DNA of 5,760 bases from Acidisarcina sp. (GCA_021155145.1 JAJNPX010000304.1:1-5760); one strand, 5' to 3'. Numbered from the stretch's first letter, positions 1 through 5,760 are shown. Translations and numbers: made by a program. Notes: generated by a model not told the origin, from the sequence alone.

Positions 1-1
1 G

Positions 2-106
2 TTCTACGGGATGATCTTTTCCGGCGTCGGCGTCGTCGGGTTTGTCGGCGTACTGCTCGGAGCCGTCCTGACCTTTGTCGGGTTCAGAAAACGGAAGGTC
101 GCCTAA
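2..106 (+). CDS. C-terminal end of a membrane-anchored protein (5' partial)
   Basis: The frame enters from the left edge and ends at TAA (104-106), giving 34 visible residues. Almost all of it is one hydrophobic, glycine- and valine-rich stretch (about residues 4-28), followed by a short basic tail, FRKRKVA. One membrane-spanning helix followed by Arg/Lys at the extreme C terminus fits a tail anchor with the basic end in the cytoplasm, by the positive-inside rule. It could also be the last helix of a multi-pass protein or a PEP-CTERM-like sorting tail; the sorting motif that would decide this lies upstream of the window. The function cannot be named from this fragment. No U-rich terminator follows the stop codon. 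Confidence 0.7.
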   Translation, partial: FYGMIFSGVGVVGFVGVLLGAVLTFVGFRKRKVA

Positions 107-227
107 TGACCTCCCGAACTCAAGCGCCGTCGGCACGCCTGTTGACGCCAATAGTGCCTTAGATCCGGCGGACCTCCCGACGGAGCCTTCGGCGGCGGCC
201 AGATCTCGCAAGATCGAGTGATTTGGA

Positions 228-302
228 TTCGTGTTGTTTCGTGTAATTTTGTGGTTCGGTTTTAAGAAGTTCTAGCCACGAAAGAACACGAAACAGCACG
301 AA
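228..302. repeat. Long inverted repeat with 10-bp-phased TTCGTG/CACGAA hexamers
   Basis: The left arm (228-256) pairs with the right arm (274-302) around a 17-base loop. Of 29 opposed positions, 24 are Watson-Crick, 3 become G-U pairs in a + strand RNA (234/296, 250/280, 255/275), and only 245-246 against 284-285 fail to pair. The left arm holds TTCGTG at 228 and 238 and TTTGTG at 248; the right arm holds CACGAA at 277, 287 and 297. Spacing within each arm is therefore exactly 10 bp. From memory, similar TTCGTG-type palindromes are scattered between genes in several environmental phyla, so a dispersed REP-like element is the likeliest identity. With no T-run after it, it is not a standard intrinsic terminator, although a stem in the space between convergent genes could end or protect transcripts. 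Confidence 0.8.
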
Positions 303-362
303 CAAGTCGCGGTGTATTTAGATGACATACGAATTCAACCAAATACGGCAAACTTCGAAACC

Positions 363-392
363 ATGCCGGACGCCTTTTGATCGATCCGGCAT
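363..392. repeat. 8-bp perfect inverted repeat (hairpin)
   Basis: ATGCCGGA (363-370) and TCCGGCAT (385-392) are perfect reverse complements separated by 14 bases. It lies 91 bp beyond the ATPase stop codon and could form a stem in that gene's transcript, but neither side carries a T-run, so a factor-independent terminator is not supported. The alternatives are a protein-binding palindrome or chance. The inner sequence also contains the small palindrome gatcgatc (379-386). Confidence 0.4.
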
Positions 393-483
393 CGAACAGA
401 GTTCCTCGCTTTTGCGCCGCATGCTGCGATCACGACGATGGCTGAGTCCTGATATCGCCCTTGCTTACGCGCGGGCTTGCGCA

Positions 484-1605
484 TCATCTTCCTTTTAGAA
501 AGCGTTGGTAGCTGCCGTCGAGGATGGCGTTGACGAGTATCTCTTTCGGCGTTCGGCGGGAGATGCGTTCCAGGGCGCGTCTCTGTTCACGCTCGTTCTC
601 GAGGGCTTCTTTTTCGTGATCGCGGAGGTGTACGGTCTCGGGAAGGAGGCCGCAGATGTCGAACGAGAGAAAGTCCCTTGCAGGCGGTTCGGGATAGCCG
701 AGCAAAAGATTGACGACCTGGCCGGTATCGACCAGCGTGTCCGGTGCACGCGAAGCGATGTGCTTCAGGTACCGCAGGTCCGCGCCGGCCGTGCTGCGCC
801 CGATCGCTAAAACACTGTCGGCAAGTTCGGTGATCATCCGGCTGCCCAGGACATCGTCGGCCCCGATCTCGCGGGGACGTTTTCGCGGCCGTGCACCGGC
901 GACGATTAATATCGAGAGCCCGTCGGCCGTCCAGTGGCGGAGCGTTTTCAACATCCGCGTTGCGGCCACGTTGCCGGTGAATGTGCTTGAGAGGCCGGAA
1001 ATGTCGTCAATGATCAGCACGTCCGTCTTTTCCGCCTCCACGATGCTTCGTATCGAATGCCGCATAAAGGCATCGATGCTGCCGCGAAAAGCCTTCGGCA
1101 CGTCGCCGTCCCACTCGAGGTAGATGCGGCGAAACCCGAATTCGTGTTTTTGCGGCTGTCCGTCCGGATCCGGCGACGGACAAAGATAGCGCTCGATAAA
1201 ACGTTCGTTAGATAGCTGAAAATCGATGTAGAGCACGTTCTGCGGACTCGTCCCCTCGCCGGTGTAGGAGATCAGCGGGCGCCCGCGTGCGATCGATTCT
1301 GCGATCTGCACGGCGAGCAGGCTCTTGCCGGAGCCGCGTTCGCCAAAGAGGACCGCGACCTCGCCCTTTAGCCAAAACGAGCCGAAAAGCTCGATCGTGG
1401 GCGCAATTTCGACCTGCTCCGCCGCCCACTGAGCCTCCTCGGGCTGGACGAGCATATTGTCGAACAAGTTGGGTTCGTCCTCGATCGCCCGGCGAGCCTT
1501 TTCACGCAGCTTTTTGTATGGGTCATTGCCCTCCCAACCGGCCGCCGTTCCATATCGCGATGGGAAATCCTCCATACGTATGAGACAGTCTGCCAAATGT
1601 TGCAC
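484..1605 (-). CDS. RecA-fold AAA family ATPase (AAA_25 / RepA-like)
   Basis: A 373-residue protein, probably a cytoplasmic P-loop NTPase. Visible motifs are Walker A GERGSGKS (residues 88-95), the post-beta-strand motif VLYIDFQLSNERFIERY (124-140), Walker B DVLIIDDISGL (195-205), a strand resembling sensor I, SILIVAGARPR (231-241), GSRMITELADSVLAIGRS (254-271) and YLKHIASR (279-286). The order and wording match AAA_25/RepA-like ATPases that I remember as carrying DFELSDKQF..RY, GS..L..FADS.FAIG.S and RYIKQIK; this is recollection, not a search. Relatives often sit on plasmids or integrative elements, so a role with DNA is plausible but unproven. A charged Arg/Glu-rich helix (about 328-352) and a short tail end the protein. 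Gln130 replaces the usual Glu. The longest frame starts with GTG (1603-1605), inside an operator-like palindrome; ATG at 1573-1575 (Met11) may be the true start. Neither has a clear ribosome binding site. Neighbouring genes do not reveal its partner. Confidence 0.88.
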   Translation of the reverse strand: MQHLADCLIRMEDFPSRYGTAAGWEGNDPYKKLREKARRAIEDEPNLFDNMLVQPEEAQWAAEQVEIAPTIELFGSFWLKGEVAVLFGERGSGKSLLAVQIAESIARGRPLISYTGEGTSPQNVLYIDFQLSNERFIERYLCPSPDPDGQPQKHEFGFRRIYLEWDGDVPKAFRGSIDAFMRHSIRSIVEAEKTDVLIIDDISGLSSTFTGNVAATRMLKTLRHWTADGLSILIVAGARPRKRPREIGADDVLGSRMITELADSVLAIGRSTAGADLRYLKHIASRAPDTLVDTGQVVNLLLGYPEPPARDFLSFDICGLLPETVHLRDHEKEALENEREQRRALERISRRTPKEILVNAILDGSYQRFLKGR

Positions 1606-1618
1606 TTATAGTCAAGTG
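1603..1618. promoter_or_regulatory. Operator-like palindrome overlapping the ATPase promoter and annotated start
   Basis: On the + strand this reads cacttatagtcaagtg, with arms CACTT and AAGTG separated by 6 bases. On the ATPase strand it contains TTGACT (complement of 1610-1615), a good -35 hexamer, and overlapping it TATAAG (complement of 1605-1610), a good -10 hexamer. With TTGACT as -35, a 17-bp spacer leads to a poor -10, CAGACT (1587-1592). With TATAAG as -10, no good -35 is found. Both versions put transcription start downstream of the GTG codon, which favours ATG at 1573-1575 as the translation start. A small HTH repressor site is a reasonable guess; no regulator gene is in the window. 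Confidence 0.35.
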
Positions 1619-1660
1619 TTTTATGTGTGAGTTGGACGCACTTCCTGAGCCGGAATGAGG

Positions 1661-2608
1661 TCAATCGCCAAAGGAGCAGAGGTCGCGGACGGGGAAGTTG
1701 CCTCCGCAGAGGACGATCACCAGATGGCTCTCGGGGGTGAACTTGTCGCGGAGCTTTTCGGCAGCGGCCAGGTTGCAGGATGAAGCGGGCTCGCAGAACA
1801 CTTTTAGGCGTTCGGCGATCAGACGGAGCGCGGCCATCGCCTCGGCATCGGTGACGACGGTGACGCTCTCGAGCCATTCGCGGACGAGGCCGAGCGTGCG
1901 TTCGGTGACGGCAGGGGCCCCGAGCGTTTTGGCGATGGATGTGATAGCGGGCAAGTCAACGACCTGGCCTGCGGCGATCGCCTGCGCCATCGCGTCGGCG
2001 CCGACGGTCTCCACGCCGAAGACGCGGACTTCGGGCCGCTCAGACCTGACCGCGATGGCGACGCCGGCCGCGAGTCCGCCGCCGCCGATGCTTGCAAATA
2101 CGTCGGTCACCTGCGGGCAGTCTTCCAGGATCTCGAGGCCCACGGTACCCTGGCCTGCGATCACAAGTTCGTCGTCAAATGGATGCACGAGCGTCCGGCC
2201 CGCAGCCGTGTAGTGATCGATCTTTTCAAACGCGGCGGCGATGTTCGGCTGAAGGTCAGCAGTGGCGCCGTACTCGCGTGTCGCATCGAGCGAATTCTGC
2301 GGCGTGTTTTCAGGCATCAGAATGACGGCGTCGATGCCGAGCACGCCAGCGGCATACGCCACACCCTGGGCATGATTGCCGCCGCTGACCGCGACAACGC
2401 CGTTCCTCTTTTCCTCATCCGAGAGCGAGAGCATCTTGTTGAAGGCTCCACGGGGCTTGAATGAGCCCGTCTTTTGAAACAGCTCATACTTTACGTACAC
2501 GTTGGTGCCGAGGTGCCGACTGAGCGTCTCGCTGCGTTCGAGCGGCGTTCGTTTTACGAATCGGGTTATGCGGTCGCGGGCTTCGCGGATGTCGTTGAGC
2601 GTGATCAT
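1661..2608 (-). CDS. Threonine/serine dehydratase (threonine ammonia-lyase), fold-type II PLP enzyme
   Basis: A complete 315-residue cytoplasmic enzyme that should deaminate L-threonine to 2-oxobutanoate and ammonia, and serine to pyruvate. The PLP-binding lysine is Lys51 in KTGSFKPRGA (46-55). SGGNHAQG (75-82) is the substrate and cofactor loop, GGGGL (175-179) is the phosphate-binding glycine loop, FGVE (197-200) fits the metal-site strand of this group, and CGGN (301-304) supplies the residue facing the pyridine nitrogen. The length fits catabolic TdcB-like enzymes and serine racemases. The roughly 500-residue biosynthetic IlvA has a C-terminal regulatory domain that is absent here, so isoleucine feedback is not expected. 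Serine racemase activity cannot be excluded from sequence. The start is ATG at 2606-2608; the next in-frame Met (residue 59) would remove the active-site lysine. No Shine-Dalgarno sequence precedes it, but a -10-like element sits 9 bp upstream. The ATPase gene follows after 55 bp on the same strand; the exported HEAT protein diverges upstream. Confidence 0.95.
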   Translation of the reverse strand: MITLNDIREARDRITRFVKRTPLERSETLSRHLGTNVYVKYELFQKTGSFKPRGAFNKMLSLSDEEKRNGVVAVSGGNHAQGVAYAAGVLGIDAVILMPENTPQNSLDATREYGATADLQPNIAAAFEKIDHYTAAGRTLVHPFDDELVIAGQGTVGLEILEDCPQVTDVFASIGGGGLAAGVAIAVRSERPEVRVFGVETVGADAMAQAIAAGQVVDLPAITSIAKTLGAPAVTERTLGLVREWLESVTVVTDAEAMAALRLIAERLKVFCEPASSCNLAAAEKLRDKFTPESHLVIVLCGGNFPVRDLCSFGD

Positions 2609-2617
2609 GCGGATGAG

Positions 2618-2626
2618 AGTTTAGCA
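2618..2626 (-). promoter_or_regulatory. Extended -10-like element before the dehydratase
   Basis: On the minus strand this reads TGCTAAACT, matching the extended -10 pattern TGn followed by a hexamer that agrees with TATAAT at 4 of 6 positions. Only 9 bp separate it from the ATG, so transcription would begin about 3 bases before the start codon and give a nearly leaderless message. The absence of a Shine-Dalgarno sequence agrees with this. No good -35 hexamer is found at normal spacing, which extended -10 promoters tolerate. Confidence 0.35.
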
Positions 2627-2661
2627 CAACGAGGCCGCAAACCGTGCCGGGCTGGAAATTC

Positions 2662-2690
2662 GTTACATTTCGCCGAGGATAGGGTAATCT
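2662..2690 (+). promoter_or_regulatory. Possible promoter of the exported HEAT protein
   Basis: GTTACA (2662-2667, 4 of 6 matches to TTGACA) and TAATCT (2685-2690, 3 of 6 matches to TATAAT) stand 17 bp apart. The ATG lies 45 bp beyond the -10 hexamer, leaving a leader of about 38 bases. The matches are modest, so this is only the best candidate in the gap. Confidence 0.25.
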
Positions 2691-2735
2691 AGTCGGCAGG
2701 ACATTCGTTCATCCTCTGGAATTACGTTCAACGAA

Positions 2736-2819
2736 ATGAAAAGATTCGTTTCCGCAATCGTTCTATGCGTCTCGCTTTTGGCGGGTCTCTCGTTTTGGCT
2801 TATCGAGACGGCCGCGGCA
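2736..2819 (+). other. Signal peptide of the exported HEAT protein
   Basis: Residues 1-28 comprise a basic n-region (MKR), a hydrophobic core of about 20 residues and Ala26-Ala27-Ala28 before Lys29, which fits the AxA rule for signal peptidase I. Cys11 has no lipobox (it is preceded by IVL), so a lipoprotein is unlikely. An uncleaved N-terminal anchor is the alternative. Confidence 0.75.
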
Positions 2820-5760
2820 AAGAATGATGCGATCCTTACGCTCCTGAACCTCCCGGCCCCGCCGCCTGTCAATCCGCTCGTTGAGATGCCCTCGGGCAGG
2901 CGCCCGCCGGAATTCTACGATAAAACAAAGCCGCCTGCTGACAACGCACCGATCGACGAATTGATGGACTATTGGGCCAAGATGAGTTCGGGCTATCAGG
3001 AGCTCGGATACAACCCAAAACCATCCCCTGCGGCCGCCGGACGCATGATCAATGAGCTGTCGGCCGACCCCGAACGGCTCGTGGATTATCTGAATGTCCT
3101 CCAAAACGAACCGGGTGCGGCGGCCCTTGTCCGGAACCGTTACCGCAGCATTCTCGCCGGCGATCTTGGCGACGCATCCGGGACTCGCACCGTGCTTCGG
3201 CGGTGGCTGACATTCAATACTCCCGAGTTTTCTGCTGACCTTGAAAGGGTCGCCGCGACCGTTCGGGACGCGAACGAGTATGTCACCAGCCAGGAGGAGC
3301 TGCTGGCGCTGACACGTGTCGATTGGGATCGAGCCGAGTCGATCGTGGATCGCTTGTATCGCGACCGCTCGAACAAGGTATCGCAGGTGCTCGCTACCTG
3401 GGCGCTCTACCGACGTTCGATGATCTCAGGTGGAAGCGATGTCGATAAATATCGCGATGAGCTAAAGGCGATAGTCGAGAATCGCGAAGCGACCGACGGT
3501 ATGCGCGACCTCGCCCTCGATGCTCTCCTGAAAGAAGATGAGTGGTCGGGCCGCGACGATTGGTACCTGTCGCTGCTCGAGGACGAGACGCTCGCCGATC
3601 TGAGAGTCGGGGGGCGAAGCTACACGGGGCTGACCACGATCGTTTATTACACGGCTGACGACCGGCTTACCGATCGTTTTATCGCTCTGATGGAGAGCGA
3701 CAATATCCGCGTCCGGTCTGCCGCGGCCAAGAATCTGCTGCTCAGGCTTAGCCGCATGGGCGACTCGAATAGTGAATTGCGGCGAGCGATAGTGGTGTCG
3801 ATGCTTCCGTGGCTCGGCAACAGGAAGTGGCTGAATGTGGAGTCGTCCCAGCGCGCCGAACTCGTGAGAGCGCTCCAGTCGGTCGCGATACCCGAGGCCG
3901 TTCCTGCACTCATCGAAGCGCTCGATGAAAAGGAATCGATGAACACGGCTGTTTATGCGTCCAACGTCGCCCTCGCTAATACCTCGGTGGTGAACTCATC
4001 CCGTGAAGAATATGACGCAGCGATCAGACAGGCCTCGAACGCTGCCGCGAATGCAATGAACGCCGCCGCAAATGCGGCCAATTTCGCTGCGACAAGCGCG
4101 GGCCGCCAATACTATCCCTTGAGAAGTGCCGCGGTGGCGGCTCTCGCAAACCAAAAGGACGCACGGGCGGTGCCTGCCCTGCGCCGCGTCCTGATCGAAT
4201 CGGAAGAATGGGAACGTACATCTGCCGTAAGGGCGCTCATCGAGTGCGGCGGATTCACCACAGAAGAAAAGGTCGCGGCGCTTGAGTTCATGGCGAGGAG
4301 CGCCAGCGATGTGGATGCTGAGGCTCCGCCAGGCACCGACGCGGACTCTTATGGCTCAACACCCGAAGACAAGGCCCGTATGGCGATGCGTACGGCCATC
4401 GCCGGGCAGAGCAGCTCGATCGCACCGGCGAAACGCGAGACAAGCGAGGCGGACATATCTCTTGAGGATTATTCACCGCCAAAGCGGGTCAGCGACGAGC
4501 GCACTTACCAGGACAGGTATGAGATGGAAGGTGGATCAGAGGACAGGGCCGCCCCGCTGACCGCTGAAGAGCTCAAGTATCTGATCGCGACACATCTTTT
4601 GACGATCGACGACCCGGACGAAAGCCTTGTCAGATCGATGGTAGATCGAATCGCACGGTTGGACACACGTGAGCCGGCGGTTTCGCAGGCGATGAGAAAG
4701 ATCGTCATCGGATGGAAGGGCCGCGCCGTGAACACGATGATAATGGGCGATATAAGGGCGGGACGGCTGGATGCCGACGCGATACTGAAGCTGCTCGCGA
4801 TCCGTAAGGAATTGAGGGAAAAGCAGGCGGCGGACGTATCGGATATGGCGGCGGGCGTCCCGGCCGCTGCAGCTATTTCGGCCTGTATTCTCGAAGACCG
4901 CTTTCTTTACGGGAGGATCCTTAATGGTGCCGGCGACGATGCAAAGATCGCCCTTTATGCATGCGGCCGGCTGATCAGGGCGGAGTTGCCGGTGGACAAG
5001 GCGGCGGCCCATCTGGGCAGCCCCAACCGTGTTCTCGCAACAGCGGCCGAAAGATTTCTTGAGAGCGAAGATTCGCCCGCGGCCCGGGCGGCCATCCTCG
5101 CGATACACCCGAACACCGCCAGGATACTCGGCGCCACGACCCTGTTCCGGGTGCAGGGCCTCGACACCATCCCCGGTACTTTTTTGCGCGACGTCTTTAG
5201 CTCTGTCAATCCCTATTTCGGCAGCGAGGAGTATGCCTATCTCACGTTCGATGACCAGGCCGGCCTCGATGGTATCGAACGCCGGCTGCAGAAGGAGGTT
5301 CTGGAGGATGGCGGCCTGCTCGGCATTTACTTTTTCGACAAGAATTTTATCCGGATCTATGCGGATAAGGCTGTATTTAGTTGGGAGGATGATCCGGCCC
5401 GGTATCGGGAACGTGTGCTCGAACCGAGGCAGTTCGAAAGTCTCAAGCAATATCTCGGAAATTCCGGTGTGGACCAGTTGCCGCCATTCCTTTCGTGCAC
5501 CTCCTCCTGCGAAGCGACCGAACTCCTGATGATCGGACGCGCCGGCGGCCGCCGCATCTTCCTGAAACACGACAAGAAACTGCCTGCCTTTTTCGCCGGC
5601 CTCAGATCCTACTTTGAGGAAATGAAGCAGCAGCCAGCTCAATTAAAGTATTACGCGGCCAAACAGGTTCCCGGCCTTGAGGTCGTGTTCGAAGATAAAA
5701 ACCTTTCGGCGGTGAGCGTGTGGAAGAACGGTGCCGACCTGAGGGTGCTCGTAAACGATG
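2736..5760 (+). CDS. Large exported HEAT-repeat (alpha-solenoid) protein of unknown function, 3' partial
   Basis: Translating from ATG 2736-2738 gives 1008 codons without a stop up to the window edge. Residues 1-28 form a Sec-type signal peptide: KR, a hydrophobic core (4-23), then AAA before Lys29. A Pro-rich stretch (about 41-75) follows. Helical HEAT-like units are clearest at about 312-340, 372-402 (IPEAVPALIEALD) and 455-500 (ARAVPALRRVL, then a helix ending AVRALIECG). Between the last two lies an Asn/Ala helix (435-452). Residues about 525-608 are polar and probably disordered; a second helical block runs to about 803. The rest is alpha/beta, with hydrophobic strands such as GLLGIYFF and two cysteines (921, 925) that could form a disulfide outside the cytoplasm. 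I do not recognise this last domain. HEAT solenoids usually serve as binding scaffolds; the ligand is unknown. The start is supported by the signal peptide, though no strong ribosome binding site precedes it. The gene diverges from the dehydratase. Confidence 0.88.
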   Translation, partial: MKRFVSAIVLCVSLLAGLSFWLIETAAAKNDAILTLLNLPAPPPVNPLVEMPSGRRPPEFYDKTKPPADNAPIDELMDYWAKMSSGYQELGYNPKPSPAAAGRMINELSADPERLVDYLNVLQNEPGAAALVRNRYRSILAGDLGDASGTRTVLRRWLTFNTPEFSADLERVAATVRDANEYVTSQEELLALTRVDWDRAESIVDRLYRDRSNKVSQVLATWALYRRSMISGGSDVDKYRDELKAIVENREATDGMRDLALDALLKEDEWSGRDDWYLSLLEDETLADLRVGGRSYTGLTTIVYYTADDRLTDRFIALMESDNIRVRSAAAKNLLLRLSRMGDSNSELRRAIVVSMLPWLGNRKWLNVESSQRAELVRALQSVAIPEAVPALIEALDEKESMNTAVYASNVALANTSVVNSSREEYDAAIRQASNAAANAMNAAANAANFAATSAGRQYYPLRSAAVAALANQKDARAVPALRRVLIESEEWERTSAVRALIECGGFTTEEKVAALEFMARSASDVDAEAPPGTDADSYGSTPEDKARMAMRTAIAGQSSSIAPAKRETSEADISLEDYSPPKRVSDERTYQDRYEMEGGSEDRAAPLTAEELKYLIATHLLTIDDPDESLVRSMVDRIARLDTREPAVSQAMRKIVIGWKGRAVNTMIMGDIRAGRLDADAILKLLAIRKELREKQAADVSDMAAGVPAAAAISACILEDRFLYGRILNGAGDDAKIALYACGRLIRAELPVDKAAAHLGSPNRVLATAAERFLESEDSPAARAAILAIHPNTARILGATTLFRVQGLDTIPGTFLRDVFSSVNPYFGSEEYAYLTFDDQAGLDGIERRLQKEVLEDGGLLGIYFFDKNFIRIYADKAVFSWEDDPARYRERVLEPRQFESLKQYLGNSGVDQLPPFLSCTSSCEATELLMIGRAGGRRIFLKHDKKLPAFFAGLRSYFEEMKQQPAQLKYYAAKQVPGLEVVFEDKNLSAVSVWKNGADLRVLVND
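4038..4079 (+). repeat. 21-bp imperfect tandem duplication encoding an Asn/Ala heptad
   Basis: Two 21-base units, 4038-4058 and 4059-4079, match at 15 of 21 positions. Each encodes one seven-residue period: NAAANAM, then NAAANAA. The motif continues into NFAA. The unit length equals exactly one coiled-coil heptad, so the helix probably grew by in-frame duplication within the exported HEAT protein. Confidence 0.6.

Larger units (their letters stand above)
107..483. other. Intergenic region without genes (377 bp)
   Basis: This gap lies between the end of the left-edge gene (+) and the end of the ATPase gene (-), so the two genes converge on it. I found no convincing reading frame, tRNA or other RNA gene. 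It holds the large inverted repeat at 228-302, the hairpin at 363-392, a weak GC-rich stem (469-472 with 479-482) just beyond the ATPase stop, and a 10-bp direct repeat, gacctcccga, at 108-117 and 171-180. No hairpin followed by a T-run, which would mark an intrinsic terminator, is visible for either gene. Confidence 0.6.
2609..2735. other. Divergent promoter region (127 bp)
   Basis: This gap separates the start codons of the dehydratase (-) and the exported HEAT protein (+), so promoters for both should lie here. Candidates are listed separately. No strong palindrome that would suggest one shared operator is visible. Related words attcgtt/attacgtt occur at 2658, 2703 and 2721, too degenerate to call a binding-site array. 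Confidence 0.6.

Noticed and set aside
108..180. Direct repeat gacctcccga as an attachment site or insertion footprint
   Set aside because: The two copies (108-117 and 171-180) are only 10 bp long and 53 bp apart, with no integrase or transposase nearby; chance is sufficient.
228..302. CRISPR array or terminal inverted repeats of a miniature transposon
   Set aside because: The hexamers are spaced 10 bp apart without unique 30-bp spacers, so it is not CRISPR. No target-site duplication flanks the arms, and the 17-base interior is too short for a typical miniature transposon.
469..482. GC-rich stem just beyond the ATPase stop as an intrinsic terminator
   Set aside because: The stem is only 4 bp (GCGC/GCGC, 6-base loop) and no T-run follows on the minus strand.
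710..1123. Open frame of 137 codons on the plus strand
   Set aside because: It is antisense to the ATPase core, including its Walker B region, and has no recognisable domain.
1368..1877. Open frame of 169 codons on the minus strand spanning two genes
   Set aside because: It overlaps both the ATPase and the dehydratase in another frame and yields an Arg-rich, motif-free translation, typical of a frame-shifted shadow.
1698..2213. Open frame of 171 codons on the plus strand
   Set aside because: It is antisense to the dehydratase, whose catalytic motifs establish the minus strand as coding. The translation is low-complexity, Ser/Ala/Pro/Thr-rich.
4536..5642. Open frame of 368 codons on the minus strand
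   Set aside because: It lies entirely antisense to the exported HEAT protein, whose + frame is open for over 1008 codons, begins with a signal peptide and shows HEAT-like motifs. The antisense translation has no recognisable motif; long antisense frames are common in GC-rich genes.

Overview
The window reads like a chromosomal segment of a moderately GC-rich environmental bacterium. I favour Acidobacteriota of the Blastocatellia/Pyrinomonadaceae type. This rests on the style of the secreted HEAT-repeat protein, on an AAA_25-type ATPase of a family I remember from Bacteroidota and Acidobacteriota, on weak or absent Shine-Dalgarno sequences, and on a TTCGTG/CACGAA dispersed-type repeat. It is an inference; no rRNA or other marker is present.

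Layout. Bases 2-106 (+) are the last 34 codons of a membrane-anchored protein. Bases 107-483 hold no gene, but contain a strong inverted repeat (228-302) made of hexamers spaced exactly 10 bp apart, and a second, smaller hairpin (363-392). Bases 484-1605 (-) encode a RecA-fold AAA ATPase with clear Walker motifs. Bases 1661-2608 (-) encode a complete PLP-dependent threonine/serine dehydratase. Bases 2609-2735 form a divergent promoter region. From 2736 to the right edge (+) one uninterrupted reading frame runs for at least 1008 codons. It encodes an exported protein with a signal peptide, HEAT-like alpha-solenoid blocks, an Asn/Ala helix, a disordered linker and an unrecognised alpha/beta C-terminal domain; its stop codon lies outside the window.

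How the genes relate. The dehydratase and the ATPase are co-directional with 55 bp between them, but an operator-like palindrome and promoter-like hexamers sit in front of the ATPase, so it may be transcribed separately. No shared pathway links ATPase, dehydratase and secreted solenoid protein. The dehydratase looks like core metabolism, the ATPase looks accessory (its relatives often sit on mobile elements), and the large exported protein is of unknown function. I see no defence system, CRISPR array, insertion sequence or RNA gene. The most unusual items are the helically phased hairpin, the Glu-to-Gln change at the presumed catalytic position of the ATPase, and the large uncharacterised exported protein with its asparagine-striped helix.
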